A DNA stretch of 64,000 nt from Palaemon carinicauda (GCF_036898095.1 NC_090761.1:44492986-44556985), one strand, 5' to 3'; positions 1-11,835 are shown, counted from the first letter of the stretch. The notes: a model not told the origin generated them from the sequence alone. A program made the numbers and translations.

Positions 1-497
1 GAAAAAAATGTTTACATGTACATAAAGAGAAAATTGGATAAAACTTTTTAAAAGCTCATAAGTAGTATAATGTCATGCGTTGTCGTCATTCAGTTTGAAA
101 ATGGCGCCCGTCACTAAAAGTCTACTTCCTTGAAAATCCCAATGTGTGTGGTCTTCAGAGTGACTGTAAGACCTTAAAACAATTTGATTTAAAAATGAGA
201 AAAAAGAAACGTTGAGGTAAATACCGAAACGTCCTTCTTTTCCTGTTGCAGAATACCGTACCTTGCTGAGAAAATCCTTTTTAAAAAAATGTCATCAGTC
301 TGCGTCCTCTCCCGATCCATAATTCTAAATTCTCTTGCGTAAAATTTTCTCGATTACAGCTTGCTATCATTACCATTTGCACTTTATTTGTTTAATAGTT
401 TTATGTCGCTTTCGTTGATGTCACAAAAATACTTAATTGCTGTTATCATAAGACTTTTCCTCTTAAGTTTGTAATTTGTCATTTGAAGCTATTATTT

Positions 498-499
<2 letters not shown>

Positions 500-548
<49 letters not shown>
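500..548. repeat. (CT)n microsatellite
   Basis: A dinucleotide CT run of about 49 bp with one G interruption near its right end. The flanks are AT-rich and show no gene. Confidence 0.95.
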
Positions 549-1449
549 AACATAATGAATGTTTTCGAGCTCCACGAGTTATTGTTATACCAGGTCAAGG
601 GCCAAAGCTGTTTTGTAACTCTAAAGTCTAATAACAGTTATTAAGAATATACTTGGCTTTTGCACGTTTTTATTCAGGTAGAATACATTTAACGGCTTAT
701 AGAACAAATAAGTGATAACTCCTACACGTGTTTTTGTTACTAGAAATTAGTTTCGTTGCTTCTTTTACTCAGGAAATAGTGTAAAGTTTCTTGGTATACT
801 AACTGATTTAATTCAAGTTAAACTATTTATAACATGTTAATTATTCTTATTGTAATTGTTGTTATTATTATTTATAGCTCTACCACTCAACTGATTAAGT
901 ATGTTATAAATTGTTTTAGGGAGTCAGGTTTATGGAATAGAACACCAAGGTTTTATTTTCCTTTCTAAGTCTTCTCCATTATTGAATGTTTTTATTATTC
1001 AGAAAAATATTCAGCCAAGTTTTAGTCCGTATAACTCATTGCTACCAAATTGGTACAGTACTTTTTCGGTGACTGTTGTATTGTTTCAGTATTATTTGTC
1101 CAATCCCTTTCCTTCTATATCTTTTTACGGCTGTTAAACATAATAAACAGTGTATATTATATGATTATTTGTCATATAAAAATCTTCATAAAGTAATTAA
1201 CATCTTGCACTGGCGGTAGTTGACATCCTATTTTGTTTCTAGTCCGCAAAGAATAGAAATATGCTTCTTTGCTTACTTTTGGTTTTAAGGGATATTTTGT
1301 TGGAGTTATTTTCAGTCAGGAAGGTGTTAATGTAGTCGGTGTTTCGTGTAGTTTCTCTCAATGATAGAAAGATGGTTATCGTCTCTGTGAATAAATAGTT
1401 AACAATTTCTGCGGAGATAGCTGTATTGTTATTATATGGAACGCTAAAT

Positions 1450-1451
<2 letters not shown>
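549..1451. other. AT-rich stretch without a recognisable gene
   Basis: No open frame with coding character and no recognised repeat family. A pyrimidine-rich tract ending in CAG directly followed by GTAGAA sits at 676-683. It looks like a weak joined splice acceptor/donor, similar to but poorer than those near 16.55 and 56.14 kb. Confidence 0.6.
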
Positions 1452-1513
<62 letters not shown>

Positions 1514-1573
1514 GCTAAACTGATTGGGATGATTACAAACTTCATCCAGTGTAACTGTGATGTGTGTGGGAAT

Positions 1574-1637
<64 letters not shown>

Positions 1638-1701
1638 ACTGATCGAGATGGATTAGAAACTCCATCCTGTGTATCTGTGATGTGTGTGAGAGACAATCAA
1701 A
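1452..1701. repeat. Tandem duplication of a (CT)n tract plus its 3' flank
   Basis: Two successive units, each a long (CT)n run (1452-1511 with one extra C; 1579-1636) followed by a related unique flank of about 62 bp (1512-1578 and 1637-1701). The flanks share AACTGAT, the AAACTtCATCC block, and the CTGTGATGTGTGTG block, and differ by substitutions and a small indel. The whole microsatellite and flank appear to have been copied in tandem and then to have diverged. Both open frames crossing this area are only serine/leucine or arginine/glutamate dipeptide readings of the CT tract and are not genes. Confidence 0.8.
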
Positions 1702-3712
1702 GGATTTGCGACGGTAGGTGTAAACAGATTCTCCCCATTAGCGCTGAAAGGTGGACGAAGATTGATTTTCGTTTTTCTTAATTAGGATGACATCTAAGTG
1801 GGTCCTGGATGATATTAACTTGAACTGCTGATGTGGGAACCGACGAATTTGTTTGTCTGTGTCGCTAGGGACTCTTTGAAGAATTGCCTAAGATTTTATA
1901 AATAGCTTCCATCAGAAATTGGCAGTGTATTTGTATCGTGTCTATTTTTATTGTTTTACTTTTCGTCTAGCTAGCTGTGGCTTTTAAGGCGTCTTGTAAG
2001 TTTTATTAAGCTTATACTCGTTTTCTGGTTATGCACCAAACTGCCATATCCCTTATTTTAATAATCGCTTTGTATATTTTTTAAAAATATTGCGATAATT
2101 GTAGATATTCATTTGAGCACTTAATATTTTTCATTAAATTCCGCCTTTAAAATGGATGGAACAAAGTAGAAAAAAGTATCCCGTACACGTGGTACTCTTA
2201 TGTTCGTGCCTTACCTGTAAGTCCCAGGGATTCATTAAGAACATCTACCTGGAAGGGAAATGGCTGAAAGGATTAAGGAAATATTAATGACTTGCGGTCC
2301 GAGAATGCCAGAAAACAATATTGGAAAGATTTGTTACCCTGAAGTTATTATGTTCAGTTCAATATTCCAGTAAAAATACTTCATCATTCTCAAGATGATA
2401 GATTTGTTTTGAATGTTTCCGTTACATATTGTATCTACGGCTAGACAGTTTTGATTTATTTTGAGCAATTCAATATTATTAAATCTCGTTATCTCATCGA
2501 AAGAATTAAAGATTAATACCCTACTTTGGACAGCAAAAAATTAAATTAAGTTAATATATTACTGGAACGATTTTTTGTAAACTTCATCATGAGCATTATG
2601 TAATATAAACACATTTATTTATCTTTTCTTGCGTCGATTTCCTTACTTATTTGTAACTCTCGTATATACCTGAAATCAATCAATCGACCAGTCACAATAT
2701 TTTCACACAACACATCTACACATTGTTCCCACTATGTGTAGAGTCACATGAGACCGGCATGACCTTAGCCTGACATTTTCTTTGTGTAATTAGGGTGAAA
2801 GACTCCCTTATCCTCCGCCTGTTATTATCTGGCTCCTGACAGTGGGAGTCGGTGATGGAAAGGCCAATCGTGCATTGTTCCTTCATTAGGGGTTGCTGAA
2901 AGTGCACCCTGGTGTACTCTGATCTCTATCGGTCATCTGAGTTTTTATTTGCTATTTCGTCTAAGTATTTATTTTGTAATGCTATTTTTGTCTAATTAGA
3001 GCTATAATCATTAGCTATGTAATTAAATATTTCCGAATGGAATAGAATTGAAATGGAAGTTTTTGACTTAATCTCATGGAGAAACATGAATGAATTTTTA
3101 ATTTGAAATGAATATACGGTAGTATCTCGTATTTATTTTTTATTTTTTTTCTATCTTGGATTATAGATCTTGTATTCTTGATTTACAATATCCTTTATCG
3201 CATTTATTCTCTCATCAATTTTATTTTTTTTTCTCTAATTTTATTACCGTCCCCTTTTCTTCAACCTTATGAGGCATGTCAATGATCTGTAACCCATTAT
3301 TATGGGCCGTGTATTAATAAAGATTAGGTGCTGTCATTGCCAAACCAGAATATGTAATTAGTCGCCATTTTCATCATCATCAGTATTCCCAGTCACCTAT
3401 AATATCGTTGTGTTGTATGAGCGAGCTGTGATATATTCTTGATGTCTCGTCGATTAGAGATTATTAAAGTTTTAATTATAGGATACACGTATTGTAATGC
3501 TTAATCAATATTGAAAATATCCATGTCCAGAATACGAACTAGAATTTCGTCTGGTACAGTTAATATTTTCCCCTGTGCCAGAAAGCTCGGTCCCTACACC
3601 TTTCGTGTCCCAGGCACATTCATTAAGCATTCCTCGAATGTATGTTTTTCCATCAGGATGATTCGCGGTATGCCGGGTGTACCTGGAATGACCCCCGTGG
3701 GATTGGTGTTCT

Positions 3713-3713
<1 letters not shown>
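1702..3713. other. Intergenic or intronic stretch, no recognisable gene
   Basis: Mostly AT-rich sequence with short open frames only. The patch at 2700-2930 is somewhat more GC-balanced but gives no recognisable protein on either strand. A short splice-site-flanked segment at 2215-2248 is listed separately. Confidence 0.55.
2215..2248 (-). other. Candidate 34-nt microexon (weak)
   Basis: On the minus strand, a pyrimidine-rich acceptor (CATTTCCCTTCCAG) ends at 2249. A 34-nt segment follows, then a strong donor (ACAG/GTAAGG). Only one frame is open and reads VDVLNESLGLT plus one leftover base; the other two frames contain a stop. I do not recognise the peptide. Similar short acceptor/donor pairs occur by chance in AT-rich DNA (for example near 2650 and 5990 on the same strand), so this may be accidental. 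Confidence 0.18.
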
Positions 3714-3778
<65 letters not shown>

Positions 3779-3779
3779 C
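3714..3779. repeat. (CT)n microsatellite
   Basis: About 66 bp of CT dinucleotides with one extra C near the right end. Confidence 0.95.
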
Positions 3780-3849
3780 AGAGCAGACCGTTGCACGTAT
3801 ATTTAGGTATGTTTGACAAGTTCTTAGATATACGAACGTATTGAAAAGA

Positions 3850-3935
3850 CCATCTGACGAGAGTGAAATGTCATGTCTGAGGCCGTTGTCTTGCAGTGGA
3901 GTTAGCTACGACTGACAATGGTGATGACGATTATG
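3850..3935 (+). mobile_element. Possible degenerate LINE 3' end
   Basis: The plus strand reads EAVVLQWS followed by a stop and then a degenerate (ATG/GAT)-rich tail. This resembles the carboxyl end and trinucleotide tail of RTE-like endonuclease/reverse transcriptase elements. The fragment is short and diverged, so this is only a suggestion. Confidence 0.22.
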
Positions 3936-4138
3936 CTGATATCTAAGATGTAATGCCAACGGTCATTTCAGCCAACTTGGAAAAGATCGTAATTTGAACA
4001 TTTGATAATTTTATTTAACTCTAAAGACTGGTTTAACACCTTTCCTTTCTGTAACCAATCCATATCCATAGTGCAGAGGAAAGATTCTTGACGGGGTAAT
4101 CCCTCATCTCTGGAGATATGGAACAGAGATATACAGAT

Positions 4139-4141
<3 letters not shown>

Positions 4142-4206
<65 letters not shown>
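4142..4206. repeat. (CT)n microsatellite
   Basis: About 65 bp of uninterrupted CT dinucleotides. Confidence 0.95.
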
Positions 4207-4209
<3 letters not shown>

Positions 4210-4537
4210 TGCTAGATTATTCGCACGAATTTTTACATAAAATGTAAGGTCATGTACCTATTGCATTATGTGAACGATTTTTCCAGGGTATTATTTGAAA
4301 ATATGAATGATATAGTTTGATACGCTATCGCCTTTAAGAGTCACGAACATAGAAGTATTATTTGTTATTGAAAATTTGGATGAATAAAGAAGGTTTATAT
4401 CGAACTTTATAAACTCGTTAATTACAAAGTTCATAACAATATCTTTAAGTGGACATGGAGTGTACTGTCTTTGGATGCAACTCCTGGTATGAATACTCTT
4501 ATTATAATTATAGATTAGAGGGAAATAAATAATTGTT

Positions 4538-4630
4538 ATTGATTTAAAAGCTCAAGATAGAGACGACTGGCAAAATTTAACCGAAGCCCTTTATGTCAAT
4601 AGGCGTAGGAGGAGATGATGATGATGATAA
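4538..4630 (+). mobile_element. 5'-truncated RTE-like LINE 3' end with (ATG)n tail
   Basis: The plus strand reads LKAQDRDDWQNLTEALYVNR followed by an arginine-rich end, a stop and an (ATG)n tail. This matches, base by base with scattered substitutions, the end of the longer fragment at 18611-18905. The D-R-x-x-W spacing is typical of the last residues of LINE endonuclease/reverse transcriptase polyproteins. About 93 bp remain, consistent with extreme 5' truncation during reverse transcription. It is certainly not a functional gene. Confidence 0.75.
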
Positions 4631-4946
4631 TTTAGAGATGCCTCCGGTCATGCCCATAAACTTTATTGCATATTTTTCATATGATTATTAAAGTGTTACC
4701 ATGCGTACGAGTTTACGTGGGTTTAGTGAGCGAATAAAGGCAACGTATAGAACATATTACACTACCATATTTATGGTTTGCACGAGCATCCTTGAGGTAG
4801 GTGGTTGTCCATTATAGGAAAGCCAGTTCCCAACTTGGGGGAAGAACCCGTGTCTGTCATGGAGATTGTAGAGGAGGGACTATCCCCGGATGAAAAAAAT
4901 GCAACATGCTACCTTTTATTACACCGTAAAAGTAATGCTAGTGCCT

Positions 4947-4948
<2 letters not shown>

Positions 4949-5023
<75 letters not shown>
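4949..5023. repeat. (ATT)n microsatellite
   Basis: About 75 bp of ATT trinucleotides with one missing base near the middle. A (TAA)n/(ATT)n tract like this is the 3' tail of the SINE-like family elsewhere in the window, but no element body is visible next to it. Confidence 0.95.
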
Positions 5024-5024
<1 letters not shown>

Positions 5025-5290
5025 GTTGTTATTGTTGTTAATTAATTAATACTGTATTGCAGGGATTTTTATTTTTCGGCTTTTATGGAAGGAGGAAAAT
5101 AGCCGTTGCTTGTAAAAATGTGGTTTTTTTTCTGATCATATATTCACATACAGATAAGAGAATCGTAATGCCAAAACTTCTTCGACAGGAATACTTTGTC
5201 TTAGAATATTCTGGTTGGCATGATTTCGTAAATTAAGTAATTTCAAAATATATGAGTACGGATTAAAAAATTAATATAATGTAGATGGAA

Positions 5291-5291
<1 letters not shown>

Positions 5292-5327
<36 letters not shown>
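5292..5327. repeat. (AT)n microsatellite
   Basis: About 36 bp of AT dinucleotides. Confidence 0.95.
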
Positions 5328-5330
<3 letters not shown>

Positions 5331-5943
5331 ATTTTTATAGATTTTATTTTTTCACAACCTTTTGAGATAAGATAATGCGCCAAGAATTAAAAAAAAAGAA
5401 AATTGATATTCTTTGAAGAACGATGCCAGCGGAGACGTGCAGTTTTATATATTTTTCTTGTCCACGGCGGGAGGTAAAAAAGGAAGATGTGCTGAACTTA
5501 ATCACGGAGAAGCAGCTTTAATGAGCCAAAGAAATGAAGTCACTTGCCTGAATTAAATGTAGAAGATTTAATATTTTCAGAAACGTGATAGAGCAATTTG
5601 ATAAGATCACATCTGTCATTTATCGTTACACATTTAATGATAACAACGTTAATGGGATTGATACCACAGTCGTTCTAGTTACAAAATTTATAGTAGGGAG
5701 AAATTAGATTAAACCAAAGTTCTTCTAGGTGTCTATAAACATCACCTGTGGTGTCTACGTTTACCTCTCTCAATCTCATTAGTTGGCTTCACTTTCCCTT
5801 CCTCGTATATTAGATTACGGCGCCCTCTCTTCGCCATAACCGGTGAGGTTAACGAGACAGTCTTCTAAGGCAACTTATAATTTGGGAGTGGGAAAAAGGA
5901 AAGGAAATTATGCAACTGGTTTTCTGTTTATTTTTGTTACTAA
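5328..5943. other. No recognisable feature
   Basis: AT-rich sequence with only short open frames. I see no repeat family or RNA gene. Confidence 0.5.
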
Positions 5944-6345
5944 CTGAATGTTCTAGTAAAGACTGTTTACAGTTAGATTTTACTTACAAAATCGGGAAAG
6001 AAATAAAAGTAAACGCTGAATAAATGTAACAATCTACGATTTTTATGTAACTTTATTGCAAATTAAAAGATGTATTTAAAAGCTCTTTTTTTTCTTCTTC
6101 TTCTTTTACGTTTCATTAGATCCAACTTGTTCTTTTTAGTTTTTTTTTTTTTATTAAATGAATGTTCTAGTAAAGACTATTTCCAGTAAATCTTTACTTA
6201 AAAAAAAAAGAATAAATGTATACGATGAATGAACGTAACAATCTACTGCACTGGTTTTTTTTTTTTTTATAAAACTTTATTGCAAATTAAAATATGTAAT
6301 TAAAATACCTTTTTTTTTCTTCTTACACTTTTCATTGCAGAAAAT
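5944..6345. repeat. Divergent tandem duplication, period about 214 bp
   Basis: Two related units (about 5944-6125 and 6158-6345). Both contain GAATGTTCTAGTAAAGACT, then a TTTACTTA-like block, then AATGTAACAATCTAC, then ACTTTATTGCAAATTAAAA, then a T/C-rich tract ending in a TTTCATT block. Homopolymer A and T runs differ in length between units. The second unit ends in a good acceptor-like sequence (CACTTTTCATTGCAG at about 6340); the first has TTTCATTAG in the same place. No convincing exon follows. Confidence 0.75.
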
Positions 6346-6520
6346 TTGGAGCACGTGAAACATTTCTCGTGGTTTTGCATGATCTGCGACGGATTGTAAT
6401 TACCACGACAGGTCATTCCTGACTTAATTAGTTTTGTGAAGTTTTTTTTATGGTGTTGCTCATAAAAAGTGAGCCGTCTCAAGTGGATGCTTTATGACGG
6501 TAGTGATTACGTTGGCTCAG

Positions 6521-6547
6521 TTTTTTTTTTTTTTTTTTTTTTTTTTT
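6521..6547. repeat. Poly(T) run
   Basis: About 27 consecutive T residues. It could be the A-tail of an old minus-strand retroposon, but no body is recognised beside it. Confidence 0.9.
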
Positions 6548-6689
6548 GTATCTGATGCTGCTGTGCCCCATATTTGATGAGTTCGGAACTATGCTGTGTT
6601 CAATTGGAATACATTTGGGTAACCTGATTTCATTATATTTAGCATTGATATTTAATGTACTATGATTACATGCAATAAAAAGGATGATT

Positions 6690-7049
6690 TGTATGTTATT
6701 ATTATAATTATTGTTATTTTTATCATCATCTTCATCATTATTACTAGCCGATCTACAACATTACTTGGAAAAAGTAGGATGCTATAAGCCCAAGGGCTCC
6801 AACAGAGAAAATAGCGCAGTGAGGAAATGAATAAGGTGACATAGAATAGTGTGCTTGAGGTTACCGTCAAGCAAGAGAACTCTAACCCAAGACATTGCAA
6901 GACCCTGGTACAGGGGCTTTTGCAGTATCCAAGACTAGAGAACAATGGTTTGATTTTGGATTGTTCTTTTCCTAGAATAACTCCCTACCGTAGCTAAAGT
7001 CTCTTCTACCTTTACCAAGTGGAAAGCACCCACTGCACAGTTACATTAT
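6690..7049 (-). mobile_element. SINE-like (TAA)-tailed element, copy 1, truncated
   Basis: Minus-strand copy of the family whose best copy lies at 43327-43965. Read on the plus strand it begins with a degraded (ATT)n tail. It then shows the conserved 3' end (TTGGAAAAAGTAGGATGCTA, GGGCTCCAACAGAGAAAATA, AGTGAGGAAA), then the body blocks around AGAATAGTGTGC, GAGAACTCTAACCCAAGACA and AATGGTTTGATTTTGGA. It stops near the TTTACCAAG block, so the 5' head is missing. The open frames within it are accidental. Confidence 0.85.
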
Positions 7050-7266
7050 AATTATCTACAGCAACATTGATTTGATGGATTATCACAATTTTAACTGACC
7101 ATATCGAGTCCCCATATCTGTTACGTCATCCAAGGTTCAGCGGAGTTATGGGAAGTAAGCAGTTATTGTTGGAGAAGGGGCTATGGTGTGTGACCTTTGT
7201 GGTCTACAGCTTATTACAGGGATTTCTCAGCCTACAAATGCCTTCCCTCTCATTAACGGCTTCACG

Positions 7267-7270
<4 letters not shown>

Positions 7271-7308
<38 letters not shown>
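7271..7308. repeat. (CT)n microsatellite
   Basis: About 38 bp of CT dinucleotides. Confidence 0.95.
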
Positions 7309-7312
<4 letters not shown>

Positions 7313-7554
7313 ACAATTAGCTTTTAACCAGTGGAATCGTCTCCATATAACAATACACACATTCACCAAAAAAAATAGATGTCAATATAGGCTTGTTGAA
7401 CCGCTGTGTGATCTAATCGATCCTTTAATCCAATTCTAACACACGATGCTTTCCAAACCCTACCCGACACTTTATTATTCTTGTAACCTCTTATATTTGA
7501 CCTTTAAAAACCTGTTTGAATAATTACTAATTCCATATTGAATAGAAATAGTTT

Positions 7555-7557
<3 letters not shown>

Positions 7558-7597
<40 letters not shown>
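7558..7597. repeat. (CT)n microsatellite
   Basis: About 40 bp of CT dinucleotides. Confidence 0.95.
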
Positions 7598-7600
<3 letters not shown>

Positions 7601-8076
7601 CAGTCGTGTTTATTATATCCTGATTGATGTTAACTTTAGGACGCATCATCTACAGTCTGCCATGTGTCGCCTAATGTAGAATGCACTTAAGGTCCTTAGC
7701 ACGTTCATTTCCCTGCAGCTACACTATTTTGACATAACTTTTAGCCTTTTTATGTTGTTAATCGTGTATTTACGACGTCAGTAACCCTAGCAGTAGCCTA
7801 TAGTGACTCTGAATCTTGAATTGTAACTATTAAATCCCTTTCAAATGCTTTATAATCATCAAAATTTTGTCTAGGCAAGGAAGTTGCTTTCAGATATTCG
7901 GCCTTTTTTGAGTGACTTTCTGGATGTTATTTCGTGAAAAAATGCAGATTGAAAAGCACAACATATCGAACTAAGGTTGAGATTCATAAGACTGGAATGG
8001 ACTACTTGCTTTAAATTGTTTAGATGATATTAAATTTTGTGTACGCTCGTGCTAGTAAATATGTATGTATACAGTA

Positions 8077-8078
8077 TA

Positions 8079-8110
<32 letters not shown>

Positions 8111-8111
8111 A

Positions 8112-8150
<39 letters not shown>

Positions 8151-8155
8151 AGAGA
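8077..8155. repeat. Compound (TA)n(GA)n microsatellite
   Basis: A TA run to about 8111 passes directly into a GA run with one GG interruption. It is flanked on the left by degenerate TATG units. Confidence 0.95.
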
Positions 8156-8664
8156 ATATGGGATTTTAAGAATTCTAGAATACACATTTGGATTGGTTCT
8201 TATATATACCTCCATGACCTCGCTTGAAAGATTTTATTATCTTTGGCAGATCCTGTACCCTCAAAGTAACGCTTTTATGTAGCGAGTTTGATTCCCACGT
8301 TTTCTGGAGGCTTGTGTTTGTTTTGTTGCTGCTTTCGTTACGCATCCCTAATCCAATGCCATTTGAGGTTTTTACGATTTGAGTAACAACTCATGTCACA
8401 TCGTTACTCAGTCATGATTCCTCCATCAGTGTTACAAGCTTCTCGAATTAAATTTAGCTAGTAGATACAGAAATTAGGGCGGGTTGCTTCGTAGTGATTG
8501 TAAAGTCTTCCCAGGTTGTTTATTTTATCGTACAAAAGCAAATTATTTCTTAACGGAGTTGAAGACATGTAATTAAACCAGTAGATATGATGGTACTGAA
8601 ATCAATGCTGTCGAATAGATTCCGTAAAGTAGATAATTACGTTAACAACCTACAAATTACCTTT

Positions 8665-8915
8665 TCTGGGTGGGGATACCTTAACGTGGTGAAAGGGTTT
8701 GTGTATCGCCATGCTCAGCATAGCTGTACTAATCGGGGGTGGCCACCCATACTAGGTTGGCTGCTGTGAGCGATCAGAAAGATATTCTCACACCATCACC
8801 AATCTGCAGTGTCCAGCGTGATGAAAATACCAAACCCCAGACATAACTACGGAAATGTCTTGTGCCTTTGCAGTGGACTAGAAACATCTGTATTTATATT
8901 TGTAGTTTGTGTTAC
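8665..8915. repeat. Probable interspersed repeat, GC-richer, unclassified
   Basis: A compact segment with higher GC than its surroundings, starting at GGGGATACCTTAACGTGGTG and continuing through GGTGGCCACCCATACTAGG to CCTTTGCAGTGGACTAGAAA. I associate this sequence with a widespread shrimp repeat, but only from general familiarity, and no second copy is present in the window. The LQW-like reading near its right end resembles the last residues of RTE-like LINE proteins. The 60-codon open frame across its left half is not recognised as a gene. Confidence 0.4.
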
Positions 8916-9463
8916 TATGAGGTATCATTGAATTTATGACGCTCTTGCCCATTAAATTTTACAGGTGAACAATTTTCACCTCATTTGACAGTATCAAATT
9001 ATTGAGACAGGCTTCAGTGATATGAAAACCGGGAACAAGGCTTCCGATTTTCAGGTCTTGAAACTCAAGCCGTTGACCCTGAGGTGCCTTGAAAATTCCG
9101 TCACACTCGCAAAAGAACGGAGAAGGAATATTGATTACGTTCTTTTTCTGTATTCACGGTCAACAAAGCCTACGGAAGCATTGGGGACATCTTTTTGAAG
9201 AGGGAACAATACCTTGATATAATGTTTTATGATGTAGAAATGTGATGAATCTATCAACCACATTTGTATGGAATTATTAGATAACTTGGGCAGCTGGCTA
9301 AATATTAAAGCCTTTGGCTCACGTTTAGTAGGTCCATGGCTAGCTCCGGAATATTAGCTCACCCTAATACCCATCCGTTAAATTGTCAAGAAAAATGGCA
9401 TAAGGAAAGCAACCTCTCCCCTGAAGACTTGGTGAGAAACCGGTATGCTGTACTGGCATCAAA

Positions 9464-9531
9464 CCCCCCCCCCCCCCTTTCCCACCCGAAGAGATAAAAG
9501 GCTGGGCTAGGTTATATATATATATATATAT

Positions 9532-9566
<35 letters not shown>

Positions 9567-9593
9567 TAGATATGTGTGTGTGTGTGTGTGTGT
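9464..9593. repeat. Compound repeat: poly(C), (TA)n, (GATA)n, (GT)n
   Basis: C14 at 9464-9477, then a 33-bp unique spacer, then (TA)n at 9512-9534, (TAGA)n at about 9531-9568 and (TG)n at 9572-9593. Four different simple repeats are stacked within 130 bp. Confidence 0.95.
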
Positions 9594-10554
9594 AACAACT
9601 CCTCTAGTTTTTTATGGGTGGGTCACCCATCTAAGCAATGTTCACCCGTAACTTTGCTCCATTTCATTGATCGAACTACTAAATATGTTAGTAGTGTGGC
9701 AATTTTTCTTTGATAGTGGCCCAATTGATGCATCTCTAATTACAGGGCGAATAGAACTGGTCGAATTACGCATTGGAGGAGCAAATCAAGGAGTTCTCAG
9801 GGTCAGACCAAGTTGTCAGGCATCAGTGATTTTGGATGGTAGTAAAGCAGTTCGTAATTGCCATTCTTTTTTATACTGGGAAAACCTGTTCTGGCAAAAC
9901 GGCTCAGATCATATTATTATATTAGTTTACTGTAATTATATAAAATAAAAAGAAGTTAAGTGATTTAGATAACTGACTTCGGTGATGAGTTACATGTACA
10001 GTATGTTGTACTTTAACTAGTATGACTTCATTCTTCCACTTATCTTGTGTTTTAGTCATGTTTTGCTGTTATGTTAGTATAGTGGCACTAACATTGTATA
10101 AATCGTGGTTGTCTTAAGTATTTGAAAATCTCTCACCATCTCAAGTTTGTATTTCAGGCTTTCTCCTCGTATTTTCCTGTATATATTTTTTTCTATTATA
10201 TGTAAACTTGGATATAGTAAATGATCAAATGTGCTTTAAATTTATAATTTGGCGTTAAATAGTAATCGAAAATTGGGTGGTTTTCATGTGATTCACGTCC
10301 TATGTGAAAGATTGTATCTTGAGATTTCTCGAGTTGCCTCCCTTTGTGTATATGTTTGCGTCAATGATAAGGTCAGAAACTAGGAGTAGTTATGTGCTTT
10401 GTTTTTATATTTGGTTTGGTGAACAATTGGTGAATAGCTACGTGAAGTTAGTATTAAGTAACTGATACTCGTCCAATCTGACCTGATGTTAGAAAAAAAA
10501 AGGGAGTAGAATATTTAAGATTGCTTCATAGTTTCTCCATGTGTTCGTTTACAC

Positions 10555-10555
<1 letters not shown>
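9594..10555. other. No recognisable gene
   Basis: A 93-codon plus-strand frame at 9667-9948 has no recognised motif. The sequence is otherwise AT-rich and without repeats that I can name. Confidence 0.5.

Positions 10556-10596
<41 letters not shown>
10556..10596. repeat. (CA)n microsatellite
   Basis: About 41 bp of CA dinucleotides. Confidence 0.95.
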
Positions 10597-10597
<1 letters not shown>

Positions 10598-11195
10598 CAA
10601 GATTATATGAAATTTTAGATGGATAGTTTGATAAATATTGAATAAAGATTTCTATGCAAAATTTAGTTCTAAACCCTGTGTGGGGACACCATAATGCCAA
10701 TTCTGAAGAGATAAGGATAATTCAAGATAAATGCGATAGCAAGAGCCCCTTCATGCCATTCTTTACATTTTCATCCACCACCTTTGCAAATGGCGGACTA
10801 TCCGCGTGCTGTGAAATCATCATTTTGGGATAGCAAATGATATTTTTTAATTTTTATTTATAATTTTTTAATTTTTTTATATATTTTTTTTTCTTCATAA
10901 ATGAGCATCAAATCCATTTGTTATGCGAGGTGCGCTGTGCTTGAAAGGAAATTATGTATCTGGAACTTTTAATGGGTTGCTTTGCGTTTGTTATGCACAT
11001 TTTTTTTTCTCGAAAGAACAGTAACTGGTGATTTCACAATGATAAATAGACAAGGAAGCGGTTAATATCTACCAACCCAAGGAGATGGATCTCTCTAGTT
11101 TTCTAAATTATCTTACCAGGTAGATGGTGAAGTTTTGTGGTCAGTGTACCAACAGCTGCATAATATTGTACTCTCAGGGTAACATACGCTCGCGT

Positions 11196-11223
11196 ACACA
11201 CACACACACACACATATGTATGT

Positions 11224-11270
<47 letters not shown>
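11196..11270. repeat. Compound (CA)n(TATG)(TA)n(TG)n microsatellite
   Basis: CA repeat, short TATG units, TA repeat, then TG repeat. The outer CA and TG arms can base-pair across the TA core, so the block is a near-palindrome. Confidence 0.95.
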
Positions 11271-11271
<1 letters not shown>

Positions 11272-11779
11272 TTAGTTAGTTGGTTAGTGCGCGTGTGTGT
11301 GCTTGTTTATGCTAGTAACCTTTTTATTAAAACGCAGGAGCTTAAGCTTAAATTAATGTACTTTATAAAGTAAATTCCGCTTGAAATTTTCATTTATTTC
11401 CTTAACAAGGAAACTAAGTTTTTAAGTGCAAGGAAGTGAATAGAGAAGTAGCAATCTTTCTGTTTTTATCTTTAAGTCAACGATGCATCATGTGGAGGTT
11501 ATTGTCCATAGTTATTAAATAACAGTCGCTGTTTATCGTCGATTGGCTTTCCTTGGATGAGGAAGACTCCCCCCCCCCTGTAGTCTTGAAGAATTATTTT
11601 CGATTTACTCTGAAGTGGTGTAAAATCGATGCGAGTGGAATGTGAGTCAATCAATGAGTTGTCTCTTGTTCTCCCAAGTGGACCTTCATGGTCGAGTAAT
11701 TATTCTTTCGGCATCTTTGCTTTCATTAATTAGATCGATTTTGTCAAACAATTATTTGATAATTATTGTTTACATGTAA

Positions 11780-11785
<6 letters not shown>

Positions 11786-11830
<45 letters not shown>
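11786..11830. repeat. (CT)n microsatellite
   Basis: About 45 bp of CT dinucleotides. Confidence 0.95.

Positions 11831-11835
<5 letters not shown>

Noticed and set aside
5965..6025. Acceptor/donor pair on the minus strand around a 28-nt segment
   Set aside because: AT-rich flanks and no coding signal. It shows how often short splice-like pairs arise by chance here.
6340..6425. Strong acceptor-like CACTTTTCATTGCAG with an open frame after it
   Set aside because: No good donor follows (only GTCATT or GTAATT), and the frame ends in a stop soon after.
6652..6945. 97-codon minus-strand frame
   Set aside because: It lies within the SINE-like copy at 6690-7049, and other copies of that element are not open in the same frame.
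8024..8227. Frames on both strands across a TA/GA compound repeat
   Set aside because: Pure low-complexity translation.
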